From Tilletia caries (Eukaryota; Basidiomycota; Exobasidiomycetes; Tilletiales; Tilletiaceae), in assembly GCA_032718865.1 (NCBI GenBank), contig JALUTQ010000005.1:2356001-2420000 (forward strand): DNA of 64,000 nt, given 5' to 3'. A model generated the notes under the pieces. The model was not told where the DNA came from, searched no databases, and worked only from the letters and a program-made list of their open reading frames with translations. Shown here piece by piece: positions 1 through 9,213 of this stretch. Both the position numbers and the translations under genes were made by a program. The first letter of the stretch is position 1. Every line of letters starts with the position of its first letter.

Positions 1-1167
1 GAGCCCGAAGGAGGTGCCGATCCCGATCCGCGCCATGACTCGGCTACGGTCCTGATTGATGGTCACTTCTGTGTTGGCGTTGATGATGGCGGTCACCCCC
101 CGCCCGCGGTCGTTGCCTTGCTGCGTCGACATGAAGAGGCGTTCGCCCTCGACGGTCGGCCCGGCCTCGTCCGGGGCACAGAGATGGCCATCGACTTGAA
201 GGAGGGCACCGTCCTGCGCCCTGAGGCTCCTCGACGGGTTAGCCCCGAGAAGAAGGCGGCTATCGACACCGCCATCGACCAGCTGCTCGCCTGGGATGTG
301 GTGGAACCTTCCTCGAGTCCTGCTTCCTTCCCTGTCCTGATGGTCCGCCAGTACGGGAAGATGCGTTTCTGCGTGGACTATCGGCAGTTGAACGCCAGCA
401 CCATTCCGGATCGGTACCCCCTGCCGACCGTAGATTCGGTCTTCCAGACCCTGTGCGGGAAGCGCCTCTTCAGCTCCCTCGATGCCATCAGGGGCTACCA
501 CCAGCTCCCGGTTCGCCCCGCTGATCGTTGGAAGACGGCGTTCACCTGCCACCGGGGTCTATTCCAATACAAGACCGTCCCGTTCGGCCTGCGGAATGCC
601 CCGGCGGTATTTCAGCGCTTGATGGATCGTCTGCTGGGCGCGCTCCGGTGGCAGGACGCCGTCGTGTACATTGACGACATCGTCGTCGCCACGAACACAC
701 TGGACGAACACGTTCGGGCGCTGGACTCCATCTTGTCGAACGCCGAACGCGAGGGACTGCGCTTCAGTCCCGGGAAATGTACGTTCGCTGTGGGATCGTT
801 GGTGTTACTGGGGCGGAAGGTGTCTGGAGCAGGGGTGGCTATTTGGCGTGACCAGGCTGTCGCGGTGCAGGATCTTGCGCGGCCGAGTACCCTGAAGGAG
901 CTGTATCACGCCCTGGGCCTCTTCAGTTACTATCGCATGTTCGTACGCTCGTTCGCCCAGATCGCGGAGCCGTTGTCGCGCCTGACTCGGGGATGGCGTT
1001 ACGAGCAGTCCGACGGGCGTTACCGCCTCGTGAATGCCGAAGGCAAGGCGGTGTCGGCCGATCGCTGCGCTTTAGATTGGGGAGAGGACCAGCAGTCGAG
1101 CTTTGATCGCTTGAAGGCCGCAATCGCTTCCCCCCCCACTCTCGCCCATCCCGACCCGTCCCGCCCT
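1..1167 (+). pseudogene. Gypsy Pol: reverse transcriptase and start of RNase H
   Basis: This is the reverse transcriptase that would copy element RNA into cDNA. The frame is open from base 1; the first ATG is at 130, but the true start is upstream of the window. Family motifs are visible: MRFCVDYRQLN (about 361-393), PFGLRNAPAVFQRLMD (about 580-627) and the catalytic YIDDIVVA (about 667-690). After the thumb and connection (LDWGEDQQSSFDRLK) the frame runs to LAHPDPSRP and is then lost. The expected continuation LLYVDAS, with the first RNase H aspartate, lies in the -1 frame from 1167. An 8-C run (1130-1137) and C-rich sequence sit just before the break. Family assignment is firm; whether the shift is biological or an error cannot be decided here. 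Confidence 0.88.
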
Positions 1168-2136
1168 ACCTGCTGTATGTTGATGCCAGCCAGGCCGGCT
1201 TTGGTGCGATCCTGCACCAATCGTTCGAGACCGAGGCTCCTCCCCTTCAGTCGGCGGAGTCTGCGCAACTCCTCGCGCTCGACTTGGTTCGCCTTCCGTC
1301 CCCCATCGCACGAGAACGGTGGACGTCCTGGCTGCGGGCCGACCGGCACTTCGCTGCCATCTTGCGTGACGCTGAGCGTGTCGGGGACCTTGGGGCGGCT
1401 GTAGGCGACTGGGTGTTGAACGACGGCGTTCTCGTCCGTCGGAGCGATGGCCGTATCGCGCTTCCTGAGGGGGCAGTCCCAGAGTTGCTCCGATCAGTTC
1501 ATGACAACAACGGACACTTTGGCTTCTACAAGACCTACCTGGCGGTCGCGCGCTCCTTCTGGCGTCCAGGATTGTCCGTCGCGGTGCGTGCTTGGGTCAA
1601 GTACTGCCGTTCTTGCCAGAGGACCAAGGTTGGCCGGAAGACCGGCGTCTTGGACATCGCCAAAGATCCCCAGCTACCGTTCGAGACGATCTCGTTGGAT
1701 CTCGTTTACGGATTCCCTTCGTCTCGTTCCGGGAATAACGCTGCTCTTGTCATCCTTGACGTGTTCAGTCGGATGGTCCTCATCGAGCCGTGTGCGCATA
1801 CCATCACTGCGGAAGGTGTGGCTGCCATCGTCAGCAATCGCGTTCTACGGTATGGTTGGTTGCCACGCCGCATCGTGTCGGACTCTGAAACACGACTCAC
1901 GGGCTCCGTCATGACGGCTCTGTCCCGTTCCCTTGGCGCATCGCTCACCCCGAGTTCCCCGTACCACCAGCAGGCCAACGCGGTGGAACGTGCGATCCAG
2001 ACGGTTCAGACCGTGCTGCAGTCCGTGAGCCTCGAGTCTCATGCGCATTGGGATCGTCGCCTTGCGCCCGCTGTTGAGCTGGCCATGAACTCCACCCCGT
2101 CCCTCTCGACAGGCCAGCGCCCTTTCGACCTGGTTC
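1167..2136 (+). pseudogene. Gypsy Pol: integrase
   Basis: This is the integrase segment of the same polyprotein. It begins with the RNase H strand LLYVDASQAGFGAIL and then passes directly, without the rest of RNase H, into an integrase linker. The HHCC zinc-binding module follows (HDNNGHFGFYKT about 1500-1535; CRSCQRTK about 1606-1629). The DDE catalytic core has its first acidic residue in SLDLVYGFP (about 1693), the second in IVSDSETRLTG (about 1873-1905) and the glutamate in NAVERAIQ (about 1978-2001). The frame ends at STGQRPFDLV; the natural continuation is in another frame from about 2137, implying a second single-base indel. Confidence 0.85.
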
Positions 2137-3204
2137 GTGAGCCACCCCGATGTCGTCCATGCCGTGTTCGACGGAGAGGAGGAGCACGAGGGCGTTGGCG
2201 GGTTCGTTGAGCGGCTGGCCGCAGCGGAGGAGCGGTTGGTGGAAGCGCGACGATGTATCCTGCTGGCCCGTGAAGATCAGAAGCGTCGCTATGATCAGTC
2301 ACGCGCGCCCCCCGTGTCATTGCGGGTCGGGGATCAGGTTCACGTACGGCTGAAGGATCGCCCAGTCCCTGGCGCGATCACCAGCAAGCTTGACGCTCGC
2401 AAGGACGGTCCGTTCGACGTGGTAGAGGTTGTCTCCCCCCACCGTGTCCGCCTCGCGTTGCCCAGTCACATCGGCATCGATCCCGTCGTGAGCATCGAGC
2501 AGGTCGATCTCGTCCCTCGGTCTCCTGATCCGTTTGCCGCGACTCGCACCTCGCTTGATCTTCCGGTTGGCGACGAGGATGCGCGCGTGGACGATGTGAT
2601 GGAGGCGTCCGAGGAGGTGTCACTTCCGCAAGATGATGCCGTTGTCGACGGGGCCGTGCGTTTGGACGAGGACCCGGTGCTGCCGCCCCGTCCGCGTCGC
2701 TTGCCGATCTCGCTTCGCGGCTTCCATCTCGGTGTCTTGTCCACCGCCGATCGATCCCAGCTTGAGGAGGCTCTGCGCGAGCCCATGCGGAAGGCGCGAC
2801 GCGTGACGCTGAGCGATCGGACGGTGGTGCTTATAGAGAAGCCCGTCGCGTTCTTATCGCGTTTGACGACGCCTGCGGAGAAGAAGATGGTCGCGGCCGA
2901 GTTAGAGCTGCGCTGCCTCGCCTGGGCCTTCGCCAAGTGGGCTTACCTTCTCGAGGGTGCGCTCGTGACCGTGGTCACTGATCATCAGCCGATGGGGGCC
3001 ATGCTGTCATCAACGAGTGGGGTCAGTTACGGGCCCAACATCTCGCGCTGTCGAGCGCTGCTCATGCCCCACTTACCCAACCTTCGGTTCGTCGCTCGCC
3101 CGGGCCACGCCCACGTCAATGCTGACGCGTTGTCGCGACTGTCCACGGACCCGAGTCGGTCCGATTTTTTGGGGGGGGATGTGCTGGGCGGAGCCAGTCT
3201 CTGA
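2137..3204 (+). pseudogene. Gypsy Pol: integrase GPY/F tail followed by RNase H body
   Basis: The frame starts in the integrase C-terminus: a helical stretch, then LRVGDQVHVR, then a GPF motif (RKDGPFDVVEVVSPHRVRL), which matches the GPY/F module of Ty3 integrases. About 100 residues of acidic and proline-rich linker follow. Then comes the central and C-terminal part of a Ty3-type RNase H: PVAFLSR, TPAEKK, the catalytic Glu in AAELELRCLAW, the Asp in TVVTDHQPM, and the terminal GHAHVNADALSRLS. This piece has no obvious first strand with its Asp; that strand is instead found before the integrase. The ORF stops at 3204, about 24 nt inside the LTR. Confidence 0.8.
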
Positions 3205-3502
3205 TACCTTTCCCTGTTGAGGTTCCCTTTCTCTTCTATTCCCCTTTGTTCTACTGAGCCTCGGTTCCCACCTCGGTTCCACATCCTCACTTCCTCAGTC
3301 ACATTCTCGACCTGTTACCGTTCCCATTCCATTCCACCTCTCACTCTCTCTTCCCTTTTCCTTGCTGCTCTCCCTTGTTCTTCCTTCTGGCTTCTGCAAT
3401 CAACTCGCTCTCTCTTCTATTTGCTCTTGTGCTAAGGTAGGCTCTTGTGCCATAGGACTCTTGTGTCCGCCAACACACTGCCACGAGACTCCGTCTCGTA
3501 CA
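3181..3502 (+). repeat. LTR (3' LTR of the Gypsy element)
   Basis: About 322 bp starting TGTGCTGGGC after a G8 polypurine tract and ending in CGTACA, so it has the TG...CA form. The body is strongly pyrimidine-rich on the plus strand. The last bases contain a short perfect hairpin, ACGAGAC-TCC-GTCTCGT. The ends and scattered internal words match the LTR at 5693-5966, but the middles have diverged. It serves at the same time as the left LTR of the next unit. Confidence 0.7.
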
Positions 3503-5628
3503 TGGTGATGAGAGTGGATTCTTCTTCCGCTGAGCCAACGAGGCAGGCGGGAGGGACCTTCACCAGCGCCCCATCTCGATCTGGACTCGAGACGGCGCCT
3601 CCCACTCAAGCTCCTTCCCCTTCTTCCTTCTCAACTTCTTCACCTTTCGGACCTTCTTCATCCGCCTTCGTCCCTTTTCCAGCATCTCACCCAACCACAC
3701 AGTCAGCCTCCATCCCCTCGAGCTCCGCCGCCACTGCGATCACGCTTCGATTTACCTCCACTATCCCGACTTTCCAGGACACCACATTCTCCTGGCCTAA
3801 GGTCGTACGAGGATCGTTTGTCGTCGGAGGATCGCCTGGCGTGGAGTCTCGTCCGCGGCCGCCCCACGCCCTCTTTGCAGTCCCTCAGCTCCTCCTCAAC
3901 CACGCCAAGTTTTCTTACAGCTCACACCTCCTCATCCAGGACCTCGGCCGGCATCGGTGCGGGACTCGTTTAAACGGTGTTCCGCTTTGGGATTGGGAGG
4001 AGGACAACTACCCCGTTGTTTTGGACGACGGTGACAAGCTCAGCTTCGGCTTTCAGGACGAGGACACACCCTTCATCACGAATCTCACCTGCCGCGTTGA
4101 GATCCGCTCCCTTCCTCAACCTGTCCACCGTCCCACCCTGTCATCCCCACAGCCAAGCCGCCCTGCGCACACCCCACCCGCGGAACCTGCGCCTGCTTCA
4201 TGCCAATCTGAACCAGCGTCGCCATTGTCTTCTGTGCCGCGTCCTGCTCCGCATTCACAAACAACCAGCAGCGCATGCAGCCAGACGGAAGGGGCTGCCC
4301 ATCACGCGCCCAGCAGTGCGTGCACGCCGATTCTCGCCCACGGAGCCGAGGTCAGCCAGTCGGCGTCGGACATCGACCGCGAACGGCGCTCGTCGGTCCC
4401 TCCCCTGGATACCGCTGTGTGTGCGCGCCTATTTCCGAGTCCCCATCAGGTCCTCCCTATCCAGACGACGGTCTCGAGCCCGAATTCCACTGCAGCAGCA
4501 TCGCTTGGCAGCTGCGTTGGCGCTCCGACAACTTCGGTACCGACATCGGTACTGGAGGCGGCGGACGGGAGTACACCTTCTGGACCTGAGAGCGCTCTGT
4601 TTTCCGATCCAGATACTCAGGCGCGTCGTTCATCGACATCGATCCCCTCCTCCTTCCACTCCGCATCGTCTTCGACTTTGGCAGCAGCCCCGGCTTCCTC
4701 TGAGACTCTCTCTGTCCTTGGTGCAACCAATCACTTCCCGACGCACTCATTCGAGACCGACCCGTCGGTGACAGACATCTGCCGTGAGCGGCGCGCGCAG
4801 GTCCCGGCCCTGGGTCCCGCTCTAGTTCCGCGCCTGTCGACCACCGGAGTGGGCATCTACACGGTCGTCGGGAAGGTCACGCCTTCGGAAACCACCTCCG
4901 TGTCAACAACGGGACCGACCTCGGGACTGACGTCCGGACTCGGGAAGCTCGGCGATCAGATTCGAGCTCCTCAGATCTCGTCGCACATACGCACGGTAGC
5001 ACCACTAGCGGCTCAAGAACAAGCTACGTCGGCGTCACCCGCAAAGATTGTCGAACACTGCGACCGCTCGTTGGTTTATGGATGTTCCGTGACGAAGCCT
5101 CCTCGCTCCTTCGACACCGCCTTCATCGCCACACAGCGGATGCGATCGGCGTGGGTGACGGCTCGGCGGGACGCGCAATACGTGCAAAAGACGCGATCGT
5201 TGGACATTGCTCTGTGTCGGCTCCGCGCCACCTTCGAACAACTCAGCGACAAGCCCATGTCAACTTCGACTGCCTTGTCCTCATCGCCGCTGCACGGTCA
5301 TCCTTCGGCGGCTTGCCCTCATCCAGCATCAACTGTCCGAGAATCCCTCCCTCATACGCCTACTTTCTCCCGTTCTACGGCTCTGGCGTCCAGCGAGGTT
5401 CAAGGTCGCTCGTTCACCGCTCGACCGGTTCTTCTTCCAGCTGTTCCATTTCAGTCTCCGCACGCATACTTTCTTGCACCACTGCACGCCCTTTACCACG
5501 TCCTCAACACAATTGCCATTCAAATTTTCAGCTCTTCGCACTCATATACCAGCGACTACCAGCAGCAGCTACATTCTCCTTCCCCGGCTCCGCCTTGTTC
5601 TGCGCTCTCTCCACTTCTCTTCCATTGA
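3502..5628 (+). CDS. FHA-like domain protein encoded inside an LTR unit
   Basis: A 708-codon ORF; the first in-frame ATG sits on the last LTR base. Residues about 97-200 resemble a forkhead-associated phosphothreonine-binding fold: FVVGGSPG, then LLNHAKFSY, LLIQDLGRHRCGTRLNG and LDDGDKLSFG, which follow the usual order of Gly-rich start, Ser/His, and the D-L-G...G-T-x-x-N-G signature. The remainder is Ser/Thr/Pro-rich, with an internal near-repeat (SDIDRERRSSVPPLD at about residue 291 and TDICRERRAQVPALG at about 424) and an Arg-rich helical patch near residues 525-580. Its position just after an LTR is where gag normally lies. I recognise neither a capsid fold nor a zinc knuckle. Function unknown. 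Confidence 0.55.
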   Translation: MVMRVDSSSAEPTRQAGGTFTSAPSRSGLETAPPTQAPSPSSFSTSSPFGPSSSAFVPFPASHPTTQSASIPSSSAATAITLRFTSTIPTFQDTTFSWPKVVRGSFVVGGSPGVESRPRPPHALFAVPQLLLNHAKFSYSSHLLIQDLGRHRCGTRLNGVPLWDWEEDNYPVVLDDGDKLSFGFQDEDTPFITNLTCRVEIRSLPQPVHRPTLSSPQPSRPAHTPPAEPAPASCQSEPASPLSSVPRPAPHSQTTSSACSQTEGAAHHAPSSACTPILAHGAEVSQSASDIDRERRSSVPPLDTAVCARLFPSPHQVLPIQTTVSSPNSTAAASLGSCVGAPTTSVPTSVLEAADGSTPSGPESALFSDPDTQARRSSTSIPSSFHSASSSTLAAAPASSETLSVLGATNHFPTHSFETDPSVTDICRERRAQVPALGPALVPRLSTTGVGIYTVVGKVTPSETTSVSTTGPTSGLTSGLGKLGDQIRAPQISSHIRTVAPLAAQEQATSASPAKIVEHCDRSLVYGCSVTKPPRSFDTAFIATQRMRSAWVTARRDAQYVQKTRSLDIALCRLRATFEQLSDKPMSTSTALSSSPLHGHPSAACPHPASTVRESLPHTPTFSRSTALASSEVQGRSFTARPVLLPAVPFQSPHAYFLAPLHALYHVLNTIAIQIFSSSHSYTSDYQQQLHSPSPAPPCSALSPLLFH

Positions 5629-5692
5629 TCCTCCGCAGCTGCATTCCATCCCTTCTTGACGACTCGAGCCAGTCGTCTTTTTGGGGGTGGGA

Positions 5693-5966
5693 TGTGCTGG
5701 ACTGGGTCCACGTGGCTACTGGTTATCTTATCTTATCTACTCCCTTTCCTCTCTTCTGACTCTATCGTCCGCATAGCAACTGCCTCCACCTCCACTTTCC
5801 CACGCTATCCTCTCTCGCCCTCATCCTTTTCCCTCTCGAGCCCATCTCTGTATTATTCCTCTCTTGGCAATCAACTCTCAAGCATCACTTCTCTACATAG
5901 CTCGTGCGCTATACAGGCTCTTGCGCCTCAGACTCTTGCGTCTGCCACGAGACTCCGTCTCGTACA
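5693..5966 (+). repeat. LTR, right end of the FHA-ORF unit
   Basis: About 274 bp, beginning TGTGCTGGAC after a G-rich tract and ending GACTCCGTCTCGTACA, the same last 16 bases as the LTR at 3181-3502. The terminal hairpin ACGAGAC-TCC-GTCTCGT is conserved. The interior is pyrimidine-rich, shares words such as CAATCAACTC and AGGCTCTTG with the other LTR, and is otherwise diverged and shorter. No clear target-site duplication was found. Confidence 0.65.
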
Positions 5967-6403
5967 GAGAGAGATTCGACCGTTGTCGCCGTGGAGTAGG
6001 TGCTGGATGGGGCCGTAGGTCTCGCAGAGTAGGGGTCTCTTGGCTATCGTGAGTGTCAATTTGCGATTCTCTCCCTTACCCTTTGGCATATGAGCTCATA
6101 TCGTGACCCATTCCGCTGTCAGATTCGAAATGTCATGAATTGCCACTGGCCGCCGCTCTGTCGTATATTGTACAATCAGCGACGCGAAGGCACGTGTACA
6201 TGTGCGGACATGCCCTCTTGCGATCCCTCCTCTCTCTCATACCCGCCCTCCCTACAACCCTCTTCCCACTGCTCCTCACCAATCTCCCACCACAGCGCTC
6301 CCCTTCACGGACACAAGGTCTCTATATCCTCAACCTTCTTCGCGTAACTGAATATTCTCCGGAGCTGACAGAGGGTCTCTGGGTCGCTGTTGTGCATCGT
6401 GTC

Positions 6404-7041
6404 ATGAGTATCGATGTTGAGGTCCAAATGGACATCGAGGACCTCGAGGATGATTCCGGTAGGCTCCACTTACTCGATGGTACTGCAGCCTGCATGCCAA
6501 GGTTTCGACGGCGCGCCGCTGCTCAATAGCATCATTATCGACATTCTCGACCGTCCCCTAGCCGAAGAGGACGCATCCCGCAGATGATTACGATGCAGAC
6601 TCGGACGTGGATCCAACAGTCGCGATCGGGGATGATATTCTCAATGGTCCGAGTGTCTACGATGGCGCTGCCAAAGATGCCGACGCAGGGATAGCCTTAG
6701 ACGAGCTTTCCTCCGGAGACGAGTCCTCCGGCTCGGATGCGGAGGATGGTAACGGCCCACCGAAGTCGTCTGCCCAACGACGCGCCGACGCGATCTTAAA
6801 ACAACAGGATTCAGTTCGGTCGATCAAGAGGAACGTGAAGAAGCTCGACGTGGTCATGCAGGTTCGGTACGAGGATCTACGCAGAGCCGACGCCATTTTA
6901 TCAGGCAATTCACACAAAGCAACAGTGGTTACTTTGACGACGCGTCCCCCGCCGCCACCGGGTCACTGTCCAGGTCCAAGTCATCGAGCACGGTCGGAAA
7001 GAAGGGACGAAGCAGCGATGACGATGAGTATGTGCTCATGA
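6404..7041 (+). CDS. hypothetical acidic protein, model uncertain
   Basis: I do not recognise this gene. A plausible two-exon model joins exon 1 (6404-6458, MSIDVEVQMDIEDLEDDS) to exon 2 (from 6584) through a 125-nt GTAGGC...CAG intron in matching phase. The product has a very acidic N-terminus and a Ser/Asp-rich stretch, then a basic helical segment in which RRADAIL occurs twice about 40 residues apart. After about 6905 a different frame (GYFDDASPAATGSLSRSKS... to a TAG at 7140) looks more protein-like than the annotated one. Either a further short intron or a frameshift is likely there, so the 3' half is unreliable. It may be a decayed gene next to the retrotransposon. Confidence 0.35.
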
Positions 7042-7142
7042 GTCATGGCGGAAGGTCATATGGACGAAGACGAGGCGGAGCCCGATCTGGATACCCCTTT
7101 AGCCAGCAGCAAGTCCTCCCTGGGCGCCGGGATCAAGCTTAG

Positions 7143-7812
7143 ACGCGTCGATTCTCCCGTTCCAACCATCGGACGCTTACAGCGAGGAAGCATCTTCCAA
7201 TTCGAACCAACGTTGTTCCTTACTTGCGCTTATAGTGTGGCAGTGCGTACTTACAGGCTATGGACTGTGGTTTGTAAGCCGACTGTTTGAATTCTTTTCT
7301 CTGGTTGGAGAATGGTACCGAGACAATCGGCGAGTCATGCGGAACGTTCGGCGCATCGAACGTTATTTGTTTGCTGACGTAAATACGATATTTTTCTCAC
7401 GCTCAACGCGGAACGCCCGCTCGATACTCAGCAAGAAAAGGAAAATATGAAAGCATTGACAATCAAGTCTTCCCCTCCGACCTCCTTTCACTTCATGCCT
7501 TCATGGACGGGAGAAGTGAGAAATGAGAAGTTAGAAGTGAGAAGGGGCTGAAGTTGGTGAAGTGCAAGGACGAGTTAAGGCTGCTTACAAGAAACGGCTG
7601 TACTGTGAATGCTACCTTGTCCGCTTCTCATCTTCCCGAGACAGACAGGAACATAAGGACAAAGGTTATGAATGTTCATTCGTCTGAGCTGTGAGACTAG
7701 ATAAGGAGTGTCTCTGACGGACCATCAGCGAAACCGCCGCCATACAGGCGCAGTTGATCAGCCGATGAATGGAATGGAATGATCAAAAGGAAGAGAGATA
7801 ACGCGAGTCGAA
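7143..7812. other. gene-free stretch
   Basis: Only short ORFs without recognisable motifs. The stretch is A- and G-rich with several GTGAGAAG-like words between 7510 and 7550. I see no repeats with clear boundaries and no RNA gene. Confidence 0.5.
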
Positions 7813-8382
7813 TCAAGGGACAGCGAGGAATAGCGTTGAGCACAGAGCAAGACGCTTAGCTGGTGCAGGTCGCTTTTTGCCTTCGACAACGCATTTCAAC
7901 ATTCTGCCGAAGACGGAGGCCACGATGCTGCCATTCTTGGCCACGTCCAAGGGGAAAAATTTACTGACACCGTTACTGTTGGGATTACAAATGCACTATC
8001 AGCAAGAGTGGCAGGTCTTGACACGATGCAGTGGCACTCACACCCCGATACCAGCACCGACGGAGATACTCTAGTCATTGGAAGTGCGGAAGACGATGAG
8101 GGCAGCGTCAGCGATTGTCAAGTAACGTCTGCCAGATTAACCTTCAGCAAGAATGTAACTTACGTCCTTGTTGATAGTGTAGCCACCTCCGAGGGGGTCA
8201 GGCTTCGTTGCTCCCGCAGGAGGTGCGTTGAGGCCAACCTTGGTCGGCTCAGGCTTGTTGCTTGGGTCCATAAGCTCCGAAAATCGAGCAGCAAGGTCGA
8301 GCTCCTGGTCTTACGCCAAGGGTGGTGCCGCCGCGAGGGAGATCAACGAGAGCAGAATAATGGCGATATGGACGAAGTGCAT
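7813..8382 (-). CDS. small secreted protein, possibly broken
   Basis: On the minus strand an ATG at 8382 opens a clean signal peptide (MHFVHIAIILLSLISLAAAPPLA). An in-frame TAA follows at codon 24. Beyond it the same frame continues sensibly (DPSNKPEPTKVGLNAPP, GGGYTINKD) to a consensus GTAAGT donor at 8163. An acceptor at 7996 restores phase for a 61-codon last exon (8 residues in: SNGVSKFFPLDVAKNG) ending at a TGA. The TAA lies within GCGTAAGA, which is itself a good donor; a 54-nt intron 8261-8314 (CCCAAG acceptor) would remove the stop and keep the frame, giving about 115 residues. So it is either a three-exon secreted protein or a nonsense-mutated one. No family recognised. Confidence 0.4.
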
Positions 8383-9077
8383 AGTGAAGCCGCTTAGAAG
8401 AGTTTGGACTAAAGGTTGGAAAGTGGAATCGTTTGGTGCTGAGAAAAGAAGAAGAGTGGGTAGAGAGAGTGAAAGGAGAACGTCCTCATCCATCTTTGTA
8501 TCTAAGTACATACGTCTTGAATTCAGCTGCAATCTCGGCGAGTTACCTTCTTCGCCCCCTACCATCCTATCAGAGAAGGGACGTAGCGCAGGTCAAGATT
8601 TAGTGTACCTTCCCCCCGAAAGAGGAGATGGAGAGCTGCCAAGTGATGATGCGATGATGCTTCATCAGGCATCAGGCATCAGGCATCATATACTTATCAT
8701 ACACCATTGATGACTCGGGCCCGAGGCAGCGGAGGTGCACGTCGTATGTAACGCTCATACCGACTGATGAGCTTGATGCTTGGCCCTGGGCGGAGATTAA
8801 GGGCGCAGTCAAGAAACGACACAACGACATATGTATCGATCACGACAACATCAGCATAGCGCCTTAGGCTGAAGCCCTGAAGACGATATCCGAAATTGCT
8901 CAGCGCCCAGCCGTACATACTGTATGACGTGGACTCTGGGGTGCACAGTGCACACGGTGAGTTGTCAGTTGGCGCAAGTCACATATGTATCCACTCCTCT
9001 CAACAACCGCCTCTTCGCTGTCACAACTCATTTGTCTCTCTCCTCATTTGCCAGCCTTGTCACAGCTCGCCCCCACA
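8383..9077. other. intergenic stretch with a short direct repeat
   Basis: No supportable gene. At about 8664-8688 the heptamer CATCAGG is repeated in tandem. The last part is the promoter of the secreted-protein gene that starts at 9214. Confidence 0.45.
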
Positions 9078-9086
9078 TATATAAAG
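9078..9086 (+). promoter_or_regulatory. TATA box of the 9214 gene
   Basis: TATATAAAG about 130 nt upstream of the ATG at 9214, followed by a pyrimidine-rich leader. Confidence 0.6.
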
Positions 9087-9213
9087 AGGGTGCCAGCCCC
9101 GTCATCCTTCTTTTCCCCTCCCCCCTCCCCCGTCACCCAAGCTCAAGGTCGTCCTCCTTCTCGACTGTGCAAACCCAACAATCCCCCTTTTCTTTCACAC
9201 AAGTCCCACCAAC

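Larger units (their letters stand above)
1..3502 (+). mobile_element. Ty3/Gypsy LTR retrotransposon, 3' part, frameshifted
   Basis: The reading frame is already open at base 1, so gag, protease and the 5' LTR lie outside the window. In order are reverse transcriptase, the first strand of RNase H, a zinc-binding and DDE integrase, a GPY/F-type integrase tail, and then the rest of an RNase H domain. A G-rich polypurine tract (about 3169-3180) comes immediately before a 3' LTR that starts with TGTGCTGG. Two single-base frameshifts (near 1165 and near 2137) break the polyprotein, so this copy looks inactive unless they are sequencing errors. The order of the RNase H pieces is abnormal for the family. 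Confidence 0.9.
3181..5966 (+). mobile_element. LTR-bounded unit without Pol, carrying an FHA-domain ORF
   Basis: The unit is bounded by two related LTRs (3181-3502 and 5693-5966). After the left LTR the sequence begins TGGTGATGAGAGTGG, which could be a tRNA primer-binding site. Before the right LTR is a purine tract TTGGGGGTGGGA like the one before the left LTR. No reverse transcriptase, protease or integrase is present in the 2.2-kb interior; only one long ORF is. I infer a non-autonomous or internally deleted retrotransposon related to the upstream Gypsy element, sharing one LTR with it. The alternative is two 3' ends joined by recombination. Confidence 0.6.

Noticed and set aside
7510..7560. 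GTGAGAAG-like words resembling the Harbinger subterminal motif
   Set aside because: No terminal inverted repeats or target duplication nearby; likely chance in A/G-rich DNA.
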